A stretch of 13,250 nucleotides of DNA from Clostridiales bacterium (GCA_029007575.1 JAQXIB010000029.1:1-13250), one strand, 5' to 3'. Numbered from the stretch's first letter, positions 1 through 7,401 are shown. Notes: generated by a model not told the origin, from the sequence alone. Numbers and translations: made by a program.

Positions 1-189
1 ATGTTTTATTTTTAAAATCGAAAGTCTGTTTGAAATCCATACTATTTTTTCTGAAAATGCTATCATAAAAAAGAAATTTCAAGCAACAATAAAATAAGGA
101 AATAAAAATGAATGGGAAAAGCGAGAATATCTGTTTGCATGATTGGATAAGGAGACACTTCCTGACATTTCACATGCTGAGTTATACTA

Positions 190-347
190 ATACTAAAATC
201 TAATTAAATACTTTCATTCTTTCCGGTCTGAATTGCGCCAGAAAGCGTTATCCTCCTTGCTGGGCGTTAGCCCAGCGGTGTCGTCTGCCTTTTCTGACAC
301 AATTCATCCTCGGAAATCGATTAAAGCTTTCAATTAGATTTTAGTAT
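190..347. repeat. 158-bp palindromic MITE-like/structured repeat, copy 1
   Basis: The ends are perfect 16-bp terminal inverted repeats (190-205 against 332-347, starting ATACTAAAATC). Inside, TTCCG (221-225) pairs with CGGAA (311-315), 229-244 pairs with 291-306 apart from two positions, and a perfect GCTGGGC/GCCCAGC hairpin (259-276) caps the centre. The two C-A mismatches on the top strand become G-U pairs in a bottom-strand transcript, so the bottom strand is the better-folding one. A second copy of identical length lies at 3062-3219 with 12 substitutions. There is no ORF inside, so it is non-autonomous. TA-CTAAAATC...GATTTTAG-TA at the edges would fit TA-target insertion, but that is inference. 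Confidence 0.85.
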
Positions 348-384
348 AAAATCTAATTGAAAGTGTTTCATTGGATTTTAGTAT
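348..384. repeat. Short TIR-derived hairpin abutting repeat copy 1
   Basis: AAAATCTAATTGAAA (348-362) pairs with TTTCATTGGATTTT (366-379) with one wobble and one bulge, and the right side ends in GATTTTAGTAT (374-384), the same 11 bases that end the 158-bp element. It looks like two repeat ends placed face to face, possibly an internally deleted element or a second small insertion next to copy 1. It is absent from copy 2. Confidence 0.55.
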
Positions 385-438
385 TATATTAGAATTGCAG
401 TGGTTTTCCCGTAATAATGCGAAAGGCGTGATAATGAT

Positions 439-1419
439 ATGAAAAAATATATTACCTTATCGCTGATCACAGCAGTTTTATTGGTCATTAGTGCTTTTGT
501 TCCGTCATGGATCGCTGATTCTCGTGTGGAGGTCATGTTAACCACTGTAAAAGCGGATGAATATACCGAATCTGTCATTGCAAACGGTAGCATTGAATAT
601 GACCGCAAGAAAGAAGTGTACAGTGATCTGCCTGTGATCCCCGAACAGGTATTTGTGGAGATAGGAGATCATGTGGAAGTAGGAGATCTGCTCGCTACAG
701 TGAATGTGGAAGATACCTGTGCTGCCGCAATGAACATTTTGAATCTGGGAAACAGCAATCTTCCTGCCGAGGTGGTAAGCGCTTTATCCGGATATGATAC
801 CGAGGTATCAAAGCTCGTTGATTTAATACCGGATAAAATCGTAGCCAATGCAAGCGGGACTGTGACCGAATTAACCATGGTGAAAGGGGCGATCGCTATG
901 CCGACCTCATCTTTAGCGGTGATTTCCGAGTCAGAGCAATTGCAGGTAAAGCTTGCGGTGAATGAGGCTGCTGTTTCAAAAGTAAAAAGCGGGCAAAAAG
1001 TCACCATCAGCGGCACGGGATTTAAGAATAAATCCTATACCGGTGTTGTAAAGAAAGTATATCCCACTGCGCGGAAACAATACGTAGGTACGACGCAGGA
1101 AACGGTCGTAGACGTTATTGTGGGTTTCGATCAGCCTGACGATCAAATCAAGTCCGGCTTTTCAGTCAAGGCAGTGATCGAAACCGCTCCTAAAAAGGAG
1201 TTTTACGCGCTGCCGTATGCCTGTATCGAACAGGATGAAAAAGGGGAATATGTATATGTTTATCAATTCGGAAAAGCGTGGAAAAAGTACATTGAAACTG
1301 GAATAGAAAAAGCGGATACGGTTGAAATCAAGTCAGGAATCGAATGGGATGCTCTTATCATTGCCAATGCTTCCAAAGTGGAACATAATATGTTTGTCAA
1401 AGCAGTCGGTCAGGAGTAG
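439..1419 (+). CDS. MacA/HlyD-like periplasmic adaptor of an ABC efflux system
   Basis: A 326-residue membrane-fusion (adaptor) protein, expected to be anchored in the membrane and to work outside it with an ABC-type permease in export. Residues about 3-26 form one N-terminal hydrophobic anchor. The two half-lipoyl segments are visible (around VEIGDHVEVGDLLATV and VANASGTVTELTMVKG), followed by a beta-barrel region (LQVKLAVNEAAVSKVKSGQKV) and a membrane-proximal domain. Only about 45 residues separate the lipoyl halves, so the coiled-coil hairpin used by Gram-negative adaptors to reach TolC is largely missing, as expected in a one-membrane cell. The start has AAAGGCGTGA just upstream (422-431). 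The gene is followed after 40 bp by the MacB-like permease, evidently one operon. The substrate cannot be told from the sequence. Confidence 0.85.
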   Translation: MKKYITLSLITAVLLVISAFVPSWIADSRVEVMLTTVKADEYTESVIANGSIEYDRKKEVYSDLPVIPEQVFVEIGDHVEVGDLLATVNVEDTCAAAMNILNLGNSNLPAEVVSALSGYDTEVSKLVDLIPDKIVANASGTVTELTMVKGAIAMPTSSLAVISESEQLQVKLAVNEAAVSKVKSGQKVTISGTGFKNKSYTGVVKKVYPTARKQYVGTTQETVVDVIVGFDQPDDQIKSGFSVKAVIETAPKKEFYALPYACIEQDEKGEYVYVYQFGKAWKKYIETGIEKADTVEIKSGIEWDALIIANASKVEHNMFVKAVGQE

Positions 1420-1459
1420 TGCTGTTCACTAGTTTAATCAAAGGAGGACGTGCCGCGGA

Positions 1460-2665
1460 TTGCGGTGCAGATCCATCATGTATCATTGTATCAAAAACGG
1501 ATTGAAAAATATTTTCAGAAAAAAACTGAGATCTATGCTGACCATTTCGGGCGTTATGATCGGCGTGATATCGGTTATTATCATATCATCGATCGGCGAT
1601 ATCGGCAAGCATACCATTAATCAGGAGCTGGACAGCCTTGGGATGAACGGATTGTCGATCGGAACTGATAAATCGGTTACCGGCAAGAATTTGGCAGTCA
1701 AAGATTTGGAAGTGTTAAAAGCACAAAGCCTGGTGTATGACGCGACGCCCCTCATCATGCAATACAGCGGGGTGAAAGTCAAAGGAGAGACCGGAAAATG
1801 TTTGATCTGGGGCATTAGCAGCAGCGCGAAAAAAATCATTTCCCTGAACGTCAAATACGGGCGGATGATTAATGACAGTGATTTAAACAGCATGTCTAAT
1901 GTTTGCGTCGTGGATGAGTCGATGGCGCAGCAATCTTATCAGCGTGGAAATATTGTCGGAAAGTCGATATCGTTATTGTTGGACGGCGGTTATGAGGAGT
2001 TTGAGGTGGTCGGTGTCGTGGAAACCGGCGGAAATGTGCTGCAAAGCCTGTTGGGAGAATATGTTCCTACTTTTTTGTATCTGCCGTACACAACAATGCA
2101 GAATATGACCGGCAGAACCGGCTTTGACCAGATCGCAGTCAAATTAAAAAGTGACGTAGATCCGCAAACTGCTGCCGAACTGCTGACGTCCGTCTTGGAA
2201 AACAATAATAAAATACCAAATTCGATTAAGGTAGAGAATCTGAGCAGTCATAAGGATCAGCTCAATAGCATTTTGGACACCGTTTCCTTTATTTTGTCAG
2301 TCATCGGCGGAATTTCAATGATAGTGGCAGGGCTGTCGATCATGACGGTGATGATGGTTTCGGTCAACGAACGCACACGAGAGATCGGCATTAAAAAATC
2401 AATCGGAGCCAGTAAAACAACGATTTTGTTGGAATTTTTGGTGGAATCCTTTTTTATCACGGCAATCGGAAGCCTCGGAGGTGCCGTGATCGGCGTCGGC
2501 ACGGTAGTTGCCGGCAGTCTTGCGCTGGGAATCGATGTCATTCTCAATCTGCCGCTGATATTGTTTTGCATCGGATTCGCTATGACGGTCGGGATCATCT
2601 TCGGTATCTATCCGGCGTTCAAGGCTGCCAATCTCAAACCCGTGGATGCCCTTCGCGCTGACTAG
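1460..2665 (+). CDS. MacB/FtsX-like ABC transporter permease
   Basis: A 401-residue permease of the MacB/FtsX type. An N-terminal transmembrane helix (LTISGVMIGVISVIIISSI) is followed by an extracytoplasmic MacB_PCD-like domain of about 220 residues and three C-terminal helices, with the typical FtsX-family stretch NERTREIGIKKSIGASK and the characteristic ending LKPVDALRAD. Such proteins do not carry ATP hydrolysis and need a separate LolD/MacB-type ATPase; none is present here, neither fused nor adjacent, so the partner must lie left of the window or elsewhere. The adopted start is TTG at 1460, 12 nt after AAGGAGG (1441-1447); the next in-frame ATG, at 1478, is 30 nt from that site and less likely. 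It is probably co-transcribed with the adaptor. Confidence 0.85.
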   Translation: MRCRSIMYHCIKNGLKNIFRKKLRSMLTISGVMIGVISVIIISSIGDIGKHTINQELDSLGMNGLSIGTDKSVTGKNLAVKDLEVLKAQSLVYDATPLIMQYSGVKVKGETGKCLIWGISSSAKKIISLNVKYGRMINDSDLNSMSNVCVVDESMAQQSYQRGNIVGKSISLLLDGGYEEFEVVGVVETGGNVLQSLLGEYVPTFLYLPYTTMQNMTGRTGFDQIAVKLKSDVDPQTAAELLTSVLENNNKIPNSIKVENLSSHKDQLNSILDTVSFILSVIGGISMIVAGLSIMTVMMVSVNERTREIGIKKSIGASKTTILLEFLVESFFITAIGSLGGAVIGVGTVVAGSLALGIDVILNLPLILFCIGFAMTVGIIFGIYPAFKAANLKPVDALRAD

Positions 2666-2744
2666 TTATCGTTGATTCAGTGATATCTTTCCGATTCGGA
2701 TCATATATATTAATAACAGGATAGGAAAGAAAGGAAGGATATAA

Positions 2745-3035
2745 ATGGCTTGCAGAATAGCGGACATGCGTCATAAAGAGGTCATTAATGTAAAAGACGG
2801 CGTAAAAATCGGATATGTAGACGATGTAGAATTTGATACGGTGAGCGCGGAACTGACGGCGTTGATCGTTTACGGAAGATCGAGGTTTTTCGGCTTGTTC
2901 GGCAGAGAGGACGATATTGTGATTACTTGGCAGGATATTGAGGTGATCGGGGAAGATACCGTGTTGGTGTCTTTTGACGCCGTTCGTCCGACGCCAAGCA
3001 AAAAGGTAGGATTCTTTTCGAAATTGTTTGATTAG
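2745..3035 (+). CDS. YlmC/YmxH-family PRC-barrel protein
   Basis: A 96-residue protein matching the YlmC/YmxH family, small PRC-barrel proteins common in spore-forming Firmicutes and often annotated as sporulation proteins, although their molecular role is not settled. Family features are the opening around RIADMRHKEVINVKDG, the GxVDDVEFD turn, a central FGLFGREDD loop and ITWQDIEVIGEDTVLV near the end. It has no signal peptide or transmembrane segment, so it is cytoplasmic. A strong AAGGAAGG lies 6-7 nt before the ATG. It follows the permease by 79 bp without an evident terminator, so read-through is possible, but no functional link to efflux is suggested. The downstream repeat copy begins 26 bp after its stop. 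Confidence 0.88.
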   Translation: MACRIADMRHKEVINVKDGVKIGYVDDVEFDTVSAELTALIVYGRSRFFGLFGREDDIVITWQDIEVIGEDTVLVSFDAVRPTPSKKVGFFSKLFD

Positions 3036-3061
3036 CGATACGGGGAATGTTTGCCATACTA

Positions 3062-3219
3062 ATACTAAAATCTGATTAAATACTTTCATTCTTTCCGACC
3101 TGAATTGCACCAGAACGTGTTATCCTCCTTGCTGGGCGTCAGCCCAGCGGTGTCGTCTGCCTTTTCTGGTACAATTCATTCTCGGAAATCAATTAAAGCT
3201 TTTAATTAGATTTTAGTAT
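3062..3219. repeat. 158-bp palindromic MITE-like/structured repeat, copy 2
   Basis: Same orientation and exact length as copy 1 (190-347), with 12 base differences and no gap. The central hairpin is kept with only a loop change (GTTA to GTCA). In the arm stem, the pair G237-C298 of copy 1 is A3109-T3170 here, a two-sided change that keeps pairing, and the mismatch 238/297 becomes a C-G pair. The terminal repeats (3062-3077 and 3204-3219) differ at one base. The two copies bracket the adaptor-permease-ylmC block. Confidence 0.85.
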
Positions 3220-3240
3220 AAAATTTTTCTGAAAATGAAA

Positions 3241-3273
3241 GGAGCCGCCGCAATGTTACGTTGCGACGGCTCC
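3241..3273. terminator. Strong hairpin between convergent genes
   Basis: GGAGCCGCCGCAA (3241-3253) pairs with TTGCGACGGCTCC (3261-3273) with one mismatch around a 7-nt loop. On the minus strand the stem is followed by TTTCATTTTC, a weak U-rich tail, which fits termination of the AI-2E-family gene. On the plus strand there is little U-tract. It lies between two converging units and may serve both. Confidence 0.6.
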
Positions 3274-3311
3274 TTGAGCGTGTATGCAATACCGAAGTCG
3301 AGTCTGCCGGA

Positions 3312-4505
3312 TCAATTCGGATTATCCGGATGGTTTGGCGGAGTGGAGGTTTGTATGATAATGGTTTTGTCCTTTTCTTTGCCGGCAGTGTTTCGGTGAT
3401 CCGGGGTGCCGTTTTTTTTGTTTGTCCAGCGCCGGATCAATTCGTAAATCACCGAGGTGGTTGGAATGGCTAACAGCATTCCCAGAATACCGAATAAGCT
3501 ACCGCTGACGACAACCGCTGACAACACCCAAATCGCAGGCAATCCGACCGAATTGCCGACTACTCTCGGATAAATGATGTTGGATTCCAGTTGCTGTAAA
3601 ACGATAATGAAAACAATAAACCAAATCGCGCGGATGGGATTGTCAAGAAATAAAATAAATGCGCAGGGAATTGCTCCGATGATAGGGCCGACAAAGGGAA
3701 TCAGGTTAAACAGCGCGGTGATCGTGCTGATCAAAATCGCATACTTAAATCCAAATACAGTCATACCGATAAAGCATAAAATGCCCAGAATGAGAGCTTC
3801 TGTCAACTGGCCGCTGATAAAAGAGGAAAAGGTGTCGGAAATCATGCCAAGCAGTTCGATCGTGCGGTCGTAGAATTTCTTTTTTAATCCGGCTTTCAGA
3901 ATACGTTTTCCGTGATTAGCCAGCTTTTTCTTTTGGGAAAGCGCATAGATGGAAATAACGATACCGACGATACTGTCGGTCACCGTACCGATGATACCTG
4001 AGGAAATGTTGACAATATTGGTAAACAGGCTTGTCAAGATGGTCGGAAGCTCCTTGGCAAAATCCAACAGCTTTTGTTCGATGCCAAATTCTTCCCACCA
4101 GTTATGTCCGCCGAAATTGAGCGCCTTTACGGTAAAGCTTTTAATATTGTCATAGTAATCGTTTAAATTGGATATAAATAGATTGACGCTGTTTCCGAGC
4201 TGCGGAATAATGAAGACAATGATACCGGCGATAATACCCAGTGCCAGCAGATATAAAAGGATCAGCGAAATAATATCATTCACTCTGGGATGTATTTTCG
4301 GGATCATCCATGCGAGTATTTTTTTGATCCGCTCATAGGGACGGTTGAGTATAAAAGCGATTGCGGCACCGATGATGATCGGACGGAGCGCACGCAGTAC
4401 AATAGTCAGATATCCGACGATATCCTTATAATTCCACAATGCGAAAGCGATCAGTAGGGTGGCTGCCGCGCAGAAAAAGTAGGTTTTTAAGAATTTTTTA
4501 TCCAT
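3312..4505 (-). CDS. AI-2E family transporter (PerM/YtvI-like membrane protein)
   Basis: A 397-residue polytopic membrane protein of the AI-2E exporter (UPF0118/PerM) family. Two hydrophobic helices near the N-terminus (about residues 9-25 and 30-53) are followed by a third (LLYLLALGIIAGIIVFIIPQ), a soluble stretch of about 100 residues, and a cluster of C-terminal helices containing the family-typical NLIPFVGPIIGAIPCAF and a late GILGMLLAIPTTSVIYEL. Members are implicated in export of small molecules or ions; AI-2 transport is shown for only a few, so the substrate is open. The C-terminal tail is charged and polar (NKKNGTPDHRNTAGKEKDK). No good Shine-Dalgarno stands next to the ATG: AAAGGA is about 30 nt upstream, with a small GAACG/CGTTC hairpin between them, and no in-frame start is closer to it. 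It is divergent from the DUF368 gene. Confidence 0.87.
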   Translation of the reverse strand: MDKKFLKTYFFCAAATLLIAFALWNYKDIVGYLTIVLRALRPIIIGAAIAFILNRPYERIKKILAWMIPKIHPRVNDIISLILLYLLALGIIAGIIVFIIPQLGNSVNLFISNLNDYYDNIKSFTVKALNFGGHNWWEEFGIEQKLLDFAKELPTILTSLFTNIVNISSGIIGTVTDSIVGIVISIYALSQKKKLANHGKRILKAGLKKKFYDRTIELLGMISDTFSSFISGQLTEALILGILCFIGMTVFGFKYAILISTITALFNLIPFVGPIIGAIPCAFILFLDNPIRAIWFIVFIIVLQQLESNIIYPRVVGNSVGLPAIWVLSAVVVSGSLFGILGMLLAIPTTSVIYELIRRWTNKKNGTPDHRNTAGKEKDKTIIIQTSTPPNHPDNPN

Positions 4506-4659
4506 ATTTTTGCCGATGAACGATACCGTTCAAAATCCTTTCCTGTTAATATGATGACAAATGCCGGCTTTCTGAATGCCCAAAATATTATTTTACGAAT
4601 TGATTTATTTTCTGCAAAGTCGGGAGTACTCACAAATTTTAATAAAAACGGTGATTCGT

Positions 4660-5463
4660 ATGAAAAAGAGTATCATGAATCTGTTAAAAGGGGTGGCAAT
4701 CGGTTCTTCTATGCTGATTCCGGGTGTCAGCGGGGGAACGATGGCGATTATTTTAGGTATCTATGATAAAATCGTCCATGCGGTCAGCAGCTTTTTGAAA
4801 AACAAAAAAGAGAATGCACTGCTGCTGTTGCAGGTCGGCATGGGCGGAGCGGTCGGTGCGTGGCTGCTTGCCGGTTTTTTGTCCGGCGTTGTAACGGCCT
4901 ACCAAAAGCCTATGATGTTTTTATTTTTGGGCGCTGTGTTGGGAAGTATACCGTCACTTGCCAAAAAGACCGGGATTCACAAACTGAAAGTAATGCATGC
5001 GGTCTATTTGTTGATTGGATTGTCCGTCGTGCTGCTGTTATCGTTACTCCCCGAAAAATTGTTTGACTTTTCGCAAATGGGGCCGTTCAGCTTTTTTATT
5101 TTGACGTTTGCCGGAATCATTATTGCAGTCGCATTGGTACTGCCCGGTATCAGCGCGTCATACATGCTGGTGATGCTGGGAATTTACGATACCGTTTTAT
5201 CTGCAATTGTTCACTTTCGCTTTTTGTTTTTGGTTCCTTTAGCAGTCGGTACAATCATAGGTGTATTGTTGACCACCAGACTGTTGGAACGGGCGATGGA
5301 ACAGCATGCAGGTGCTACTTATTTAGTGATTATCGGGTTTGTTGCGGGCTCTTTGCCGGAGATTTTTCCGGGTGTTCCCAACGGGATAGAGATTCCGGTG
5401 TGTGTCGTGACTCTGCTGATTGGTTTTTTTGTGATCCGTTTTCTTTCCGGACTCAACGATTGA
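4660..5463 (+). CDS. DUF368/PopT-type polyprenyl-phosphate transporter
   Basis: A 267-residue multi-helix membrane protein of the DUF368 family. Members (PopT in Staphylococcus) were shown to return undecaprenyl phosphate across the membrane for peptidoglycan and teichoic acid synthesis. The family signature is repeated: PGVSGGTMAIILGIYD (residues 21-36) and PGISASYMLVMLGIYD (162-177), reflecting an internal two-fold repeat of the fold. The open frame extends upstream to 4576, but the extra 28 residues are not like the family and have no ribosome-binding site, whereas the ATG at 4660 gives the usual MKK-x-NLLKG opening and has GGTGA close upstream. The last 141 bp overlap the antisense flavin reductase gene. 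Confidence 0.88.
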   Translation: MKKSIMNLLKGVAIGSSMLIPGVSGGTMAIILGIYDKIVHAVSSFLKNKKENALLLLQVGMGGAVGAWLLAGFLSGVVTAYQKPMMFLFLGAVLGSIPSLAKKTGIHKLKVMHAVYLLIGLSVVLLLSLLPEKLFDFSQMGPFSFFILTFAGIIIAVALVLPGISASYMLVMLGIYDTVLSAIVHFRFLFLVPLAVGTIIGVLLTTRLLERAMEQHAGATYLVIIGFVAGSLPEIFPGVPNGIEIPVCVVTLLIGFFVIRFLSGLND

Positions 5464-6054
5464 TTGAGTTTTGTGCTTTGTACCTTTTTTCTTCGGCTTT
5501 TTTCGTACCGAAAATCCGAAAGTACCTATTTTTTCTCCGAGTTGAAAATATTCTCCGTGCGCGAATGCAGACAGCTTGCAGCGGTCAAGGTGCAACTTGC
5601 CTTCTGTGTCGATCAAAGCTTCATCAACGTGGACGGCGAGTATCTCAGCTAAAAACATGTCGTGTGAGCCAAGCGGAATGATTTGCGTTACTTTGCATTC
5701 CATGCTCAGCGGGCATTCGTCGATCATTGGTGCGGTAATTTCAGAGGAAGGAATCGGCGTTAGCTGCATTTCTTTGAATTTGTCTACCTGCGCTCCTGAG
5801 CGGACACCGCAAAAATCTACTGCGCGAATGAGATCAGAAGTTGCCAAATTGATGACAAATTCGCCGGAATCCTTTATAATAGAATAGGAATAACGGGAAG
5901 GCCGCACCGAAATATAGGTCTTTGGTGGGATGGTGTTGATGATGCCGGTCCAGGCAACCGTCAGAACATTAGGATGCTCCGGCGTTCCGCAGGAGACCAT
6001 CACCGGAGGCAGCGGAGCGAGCAGCGCGCCGCCTTTCCATTTTGTTTTTTTCAT
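5323..6054 (-). CDS. Flavin reductase / flavoredoxin-like FMN-binding protein with overlapping C-terminal tail
   Basis: A 243-residue cytoplasmic protein of the flavin-reductase-like FMN-binding domain family (flavoredoxin group). The core has the expected PPVMVSCG opening, VLTVAWTGIINTIPPKTYISVRPSRYS, SGEFVINLATSDL and DFCGVRSG segments and ends near GTFGFSVRKKPKKKG. Relatives usually end soon after this point. Here the frame runs on for about 46 more residues, rich in K, H, N and Q (ending RARNKPDNH), lying entirely antisense to the last 141 bp of the DUF368 gene. This looks like loss of an original stop with extension into neighbouring sequence. GGAG precedes the ATG by 6 nt. It is divergent from the radical SAM gene with 58 bp between starts. 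The redox partner is unknown. Confidence 0.85.
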   Translation of the reverse strand: MKKTKWKGGALLAPLPPVMVSCGTPEHPNVLTVAWTGIINTIPPKTYISVRPSRYSYSIIKDSGEFVINLATSDLIRAVDFCGVRSGAQVDKFKEMQLTPIPSSEITAPMIDECPLSMECKVTQIIPLGSHDMFLAEILAVHVDEALIDTEGKLHLDRCKLSAFAHGEYFQLGEKIGTFGFSVRKKPKKKGTKHKTQSIVESGKKTDHKKTNQQSHDTHRNLYPVGNTRKNLRQRARNKPDNH

Positions 6055-6112
6055 AAAGACTCCAATCTGTCGTGTGGTGACGATATCAAATTTGAGAAAA
6101 GGATGAAAGAGA

Positions 6113-7012
6113 ATGTTGGAATTGTTAAAAGAATGCCGTTTGTGTCCCAGAAACTGCGGGGTTGACCGCAGTAACGGACAGCGTGGCTTTTGCGGTGCAG
6201 GGGCATCGGTCAGAGTGGGCAGAGCCGCCCTGCATATGTGGGAAGAACCTTGTCTTTCCGGAGCAAGCGGATCCGGTACGGTGTTTTTTTCTTATTGTAC
6301 CCTGCAATGCGTCTATTGTCAAAATGCGCAGATCAGTCAGGGACATGCGGGAAAGGAAATCACCGTGGAGCGGTTGGCGGAAATTTTTTTAGAGCTTCAG
6401 CAACAAGGAGCTAACAATATCAATCTGGTGACGCCGACACACTATCTGCCGCAAATTATTAATGCTTTGGATATTGCCCGAAAGGACGGTTTGCGGCTGC
6501 CGATCGTTTATAATACCAGCGGATACGAGAAACCCGACATGATTCAAAAACTGGCGGGATATGTTGATGTTTATCTGCCTGATTTTAAATATTATTCGGC
6601 TGATTCCGCAAAAAAGTATTCGGCCGCGCCGGATTACATAGAAGCCGCCAAACAAGCGTTGGAAACGATGGTCAGACAGGTCGGAAAACCGCAATTCGAT
6701 GATAACGGCATCATGACAAAGGGAGTGATCGTGCGCCATCTGATTTTGCCGGGGTGTTATGAAGAATCCAAACAGCTGCTTGCTTATCTGCATCAGCAGT
6801 ATGGCGATGATATTTATATCAGTCTGATGAATCAATACACACCTTTTGCGCAGGTGAAAAACTACCCTGAATTAAACTGTAAAATTCCTCAGAAAACATA
6901 TGAGCAGATCATCGATTACGCGGTGGAACTCGGCATTGAAAACGGTTTTATTCAAGAAGAGGGAACCGCTGAGGAAAGCTTCATCCCTGACTTTGACGGG
7001 CAGGGAGTATAA
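6113..7012 (+). CDS. PflX-like radical SAM protein (putative glycyl-radical activase family)
   Basis: A 299-residue radical SAM protein of the PflX/COG1313 type, often annotated as pyruvate formate-lyase activating enzyme-like. The radical SAM cluster motif CX3CX2C is Cys62-Cys66-Cys69 (YCTLQCVYCQNAQIS). Before it is an N-terminal cysteine set, Cys8, Cys11, Cys15 and Cys27 (CRLCPRNCG...GFCG), which could bind a second metal or cluster. The remainder is a partial TIM barrel with NLVTPTHYLP, VYNTSGYEKPD and VDVYLPDFKYY. No glycyl radical enzyme is nearby, so its substrate is unknown, as for most of this family. The ATG follows an AAAGGATGAAAGAG purine tract. It is divergent from the flavin reductase; an electron-donor link is conceivable but only inferred from position. 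Confidence 0.87.
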   Translation: MLELLKECRLCPRNCGVDRSNGQRGFCGAGASVRVGRAALHMWEEPCLSGASGSGTVFFSYCTLQCVYCQNAQISQGHAGKEITVERLAEIFLELQQQGANNINLVTPTHYLPQIINALDIARKDGLRLPIVYNTSGYEKPDMIQKLAGYVDVYLPDFKYYSADSAKKYSAAPDYIEAAKQALETMVRQVGKPQFDDNGIMTKGVIVRHLILPGCYEESKQLLAYLHQQYGDDIYISLMNQYTPFAQVKNYPELNCKIPQKTYEQIIDYAVELGIENGFIQEEGTAEESFIPDFDGQGV

Positions 7013-7371
7013 TGCGCTCTGATATCGCGTGGATCGATTCGGATGCGGACTGTTATGCTCATCATACCATAGGTTATCAAAAGATACAATGACGATTCTG
7101 TAAAACTCTTTTTCTTTATTTTATTCCGGATTCTTTTGTGAAATGAATGATATTTTTATAGATTGATCGATATTTTGGGTGGATATCTTTGGACAAGCTG
7201 TTTGTATGACTGATTGCGTTGAACCGCTTTGGTTTTTGCTGCATATGATATGGTAGGTTCCGTTCGCTGATAATAATCAGGCGGATTGGGACAACATCAC
7301 ACATATCAGCAGGCAGGCGGCGTCTTGTGGCAATCGGTTGCCCGTGGGGAGCAAGCACCATCCGCTTTTTT

Positions 7372-7401
7372 TATAAAACTGCCATGAAAAACAGTTTTAT
7401 A
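7372..7401. repeat. Perfect 10-bp inverted repeat (hairpin)
   Basis: TATAAAACTG (7372-7381) and CAGTTTTATA (7392-7401) are perfect complements around a 10-nt loop. It lies directly after the T-run of the possible RNA at 7281-7372 and before the terminator stem at 7432-7457. The stem is AT-rich, so it could be an operator or a weak hairpin. Confidence 0.45.

Larger units (their letters stand above)
1..438. other. Non-coding left edge carrying a palindromic repeat
   Basis: This stretch contains no convincing gene. Bases 1-182 are AT-rich and show only a 31-codon ORF (108-203) that ends inside the repeat. The 158-bp palindromic element occupies 190-347, a short TIR-derived hairpin follows at 348-384, and 385-438 is the immediate leader of the adaptor gene. 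No convincing sigma-A promoter is visible; a TTGAAA at 357-362 lies within the small hairpin but lacks a good -10 at 16-18 bp. Confidence 0.5.

Noticed and set aside
108..203. 31-codon ORF with AAGGA upstream at the left edge
   Set aside because: It ends inside the terminal inverted repeat of the 158-bp element, has no recognisable composition or family, and is short enough to be chance.
190..3219. Composite transposon formed by the two repeats
   Set aside because: The repeats have no transposase gene, and a palindromic 158-bp element is not an insertion sequence. Only repeat-mediated recombination is supported.
4576..4659. 28-residue N-terminal extension of the DUF368 protein
   Set aside because: There is no ribosome-binding site at 4576, the residues are not family-like, and the ATG at 4660 gives the normal MKK opening.
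7116..7361. 81-codon minus-strand ORF in the hairpin-rich gap
   Set aside because: No family resemblance, no clear Shine-Dalgarno, and its start lies within the candidate structured segment. It could be a relic but cannot be called a gene.
7281..7372. Known riboswitch, SRP RNA or 6S RNA
   Set aside because: I compared it by eye with conserved cores I know (T-box, c-di-GMP-I, SRP tetraloop region) and found no match.
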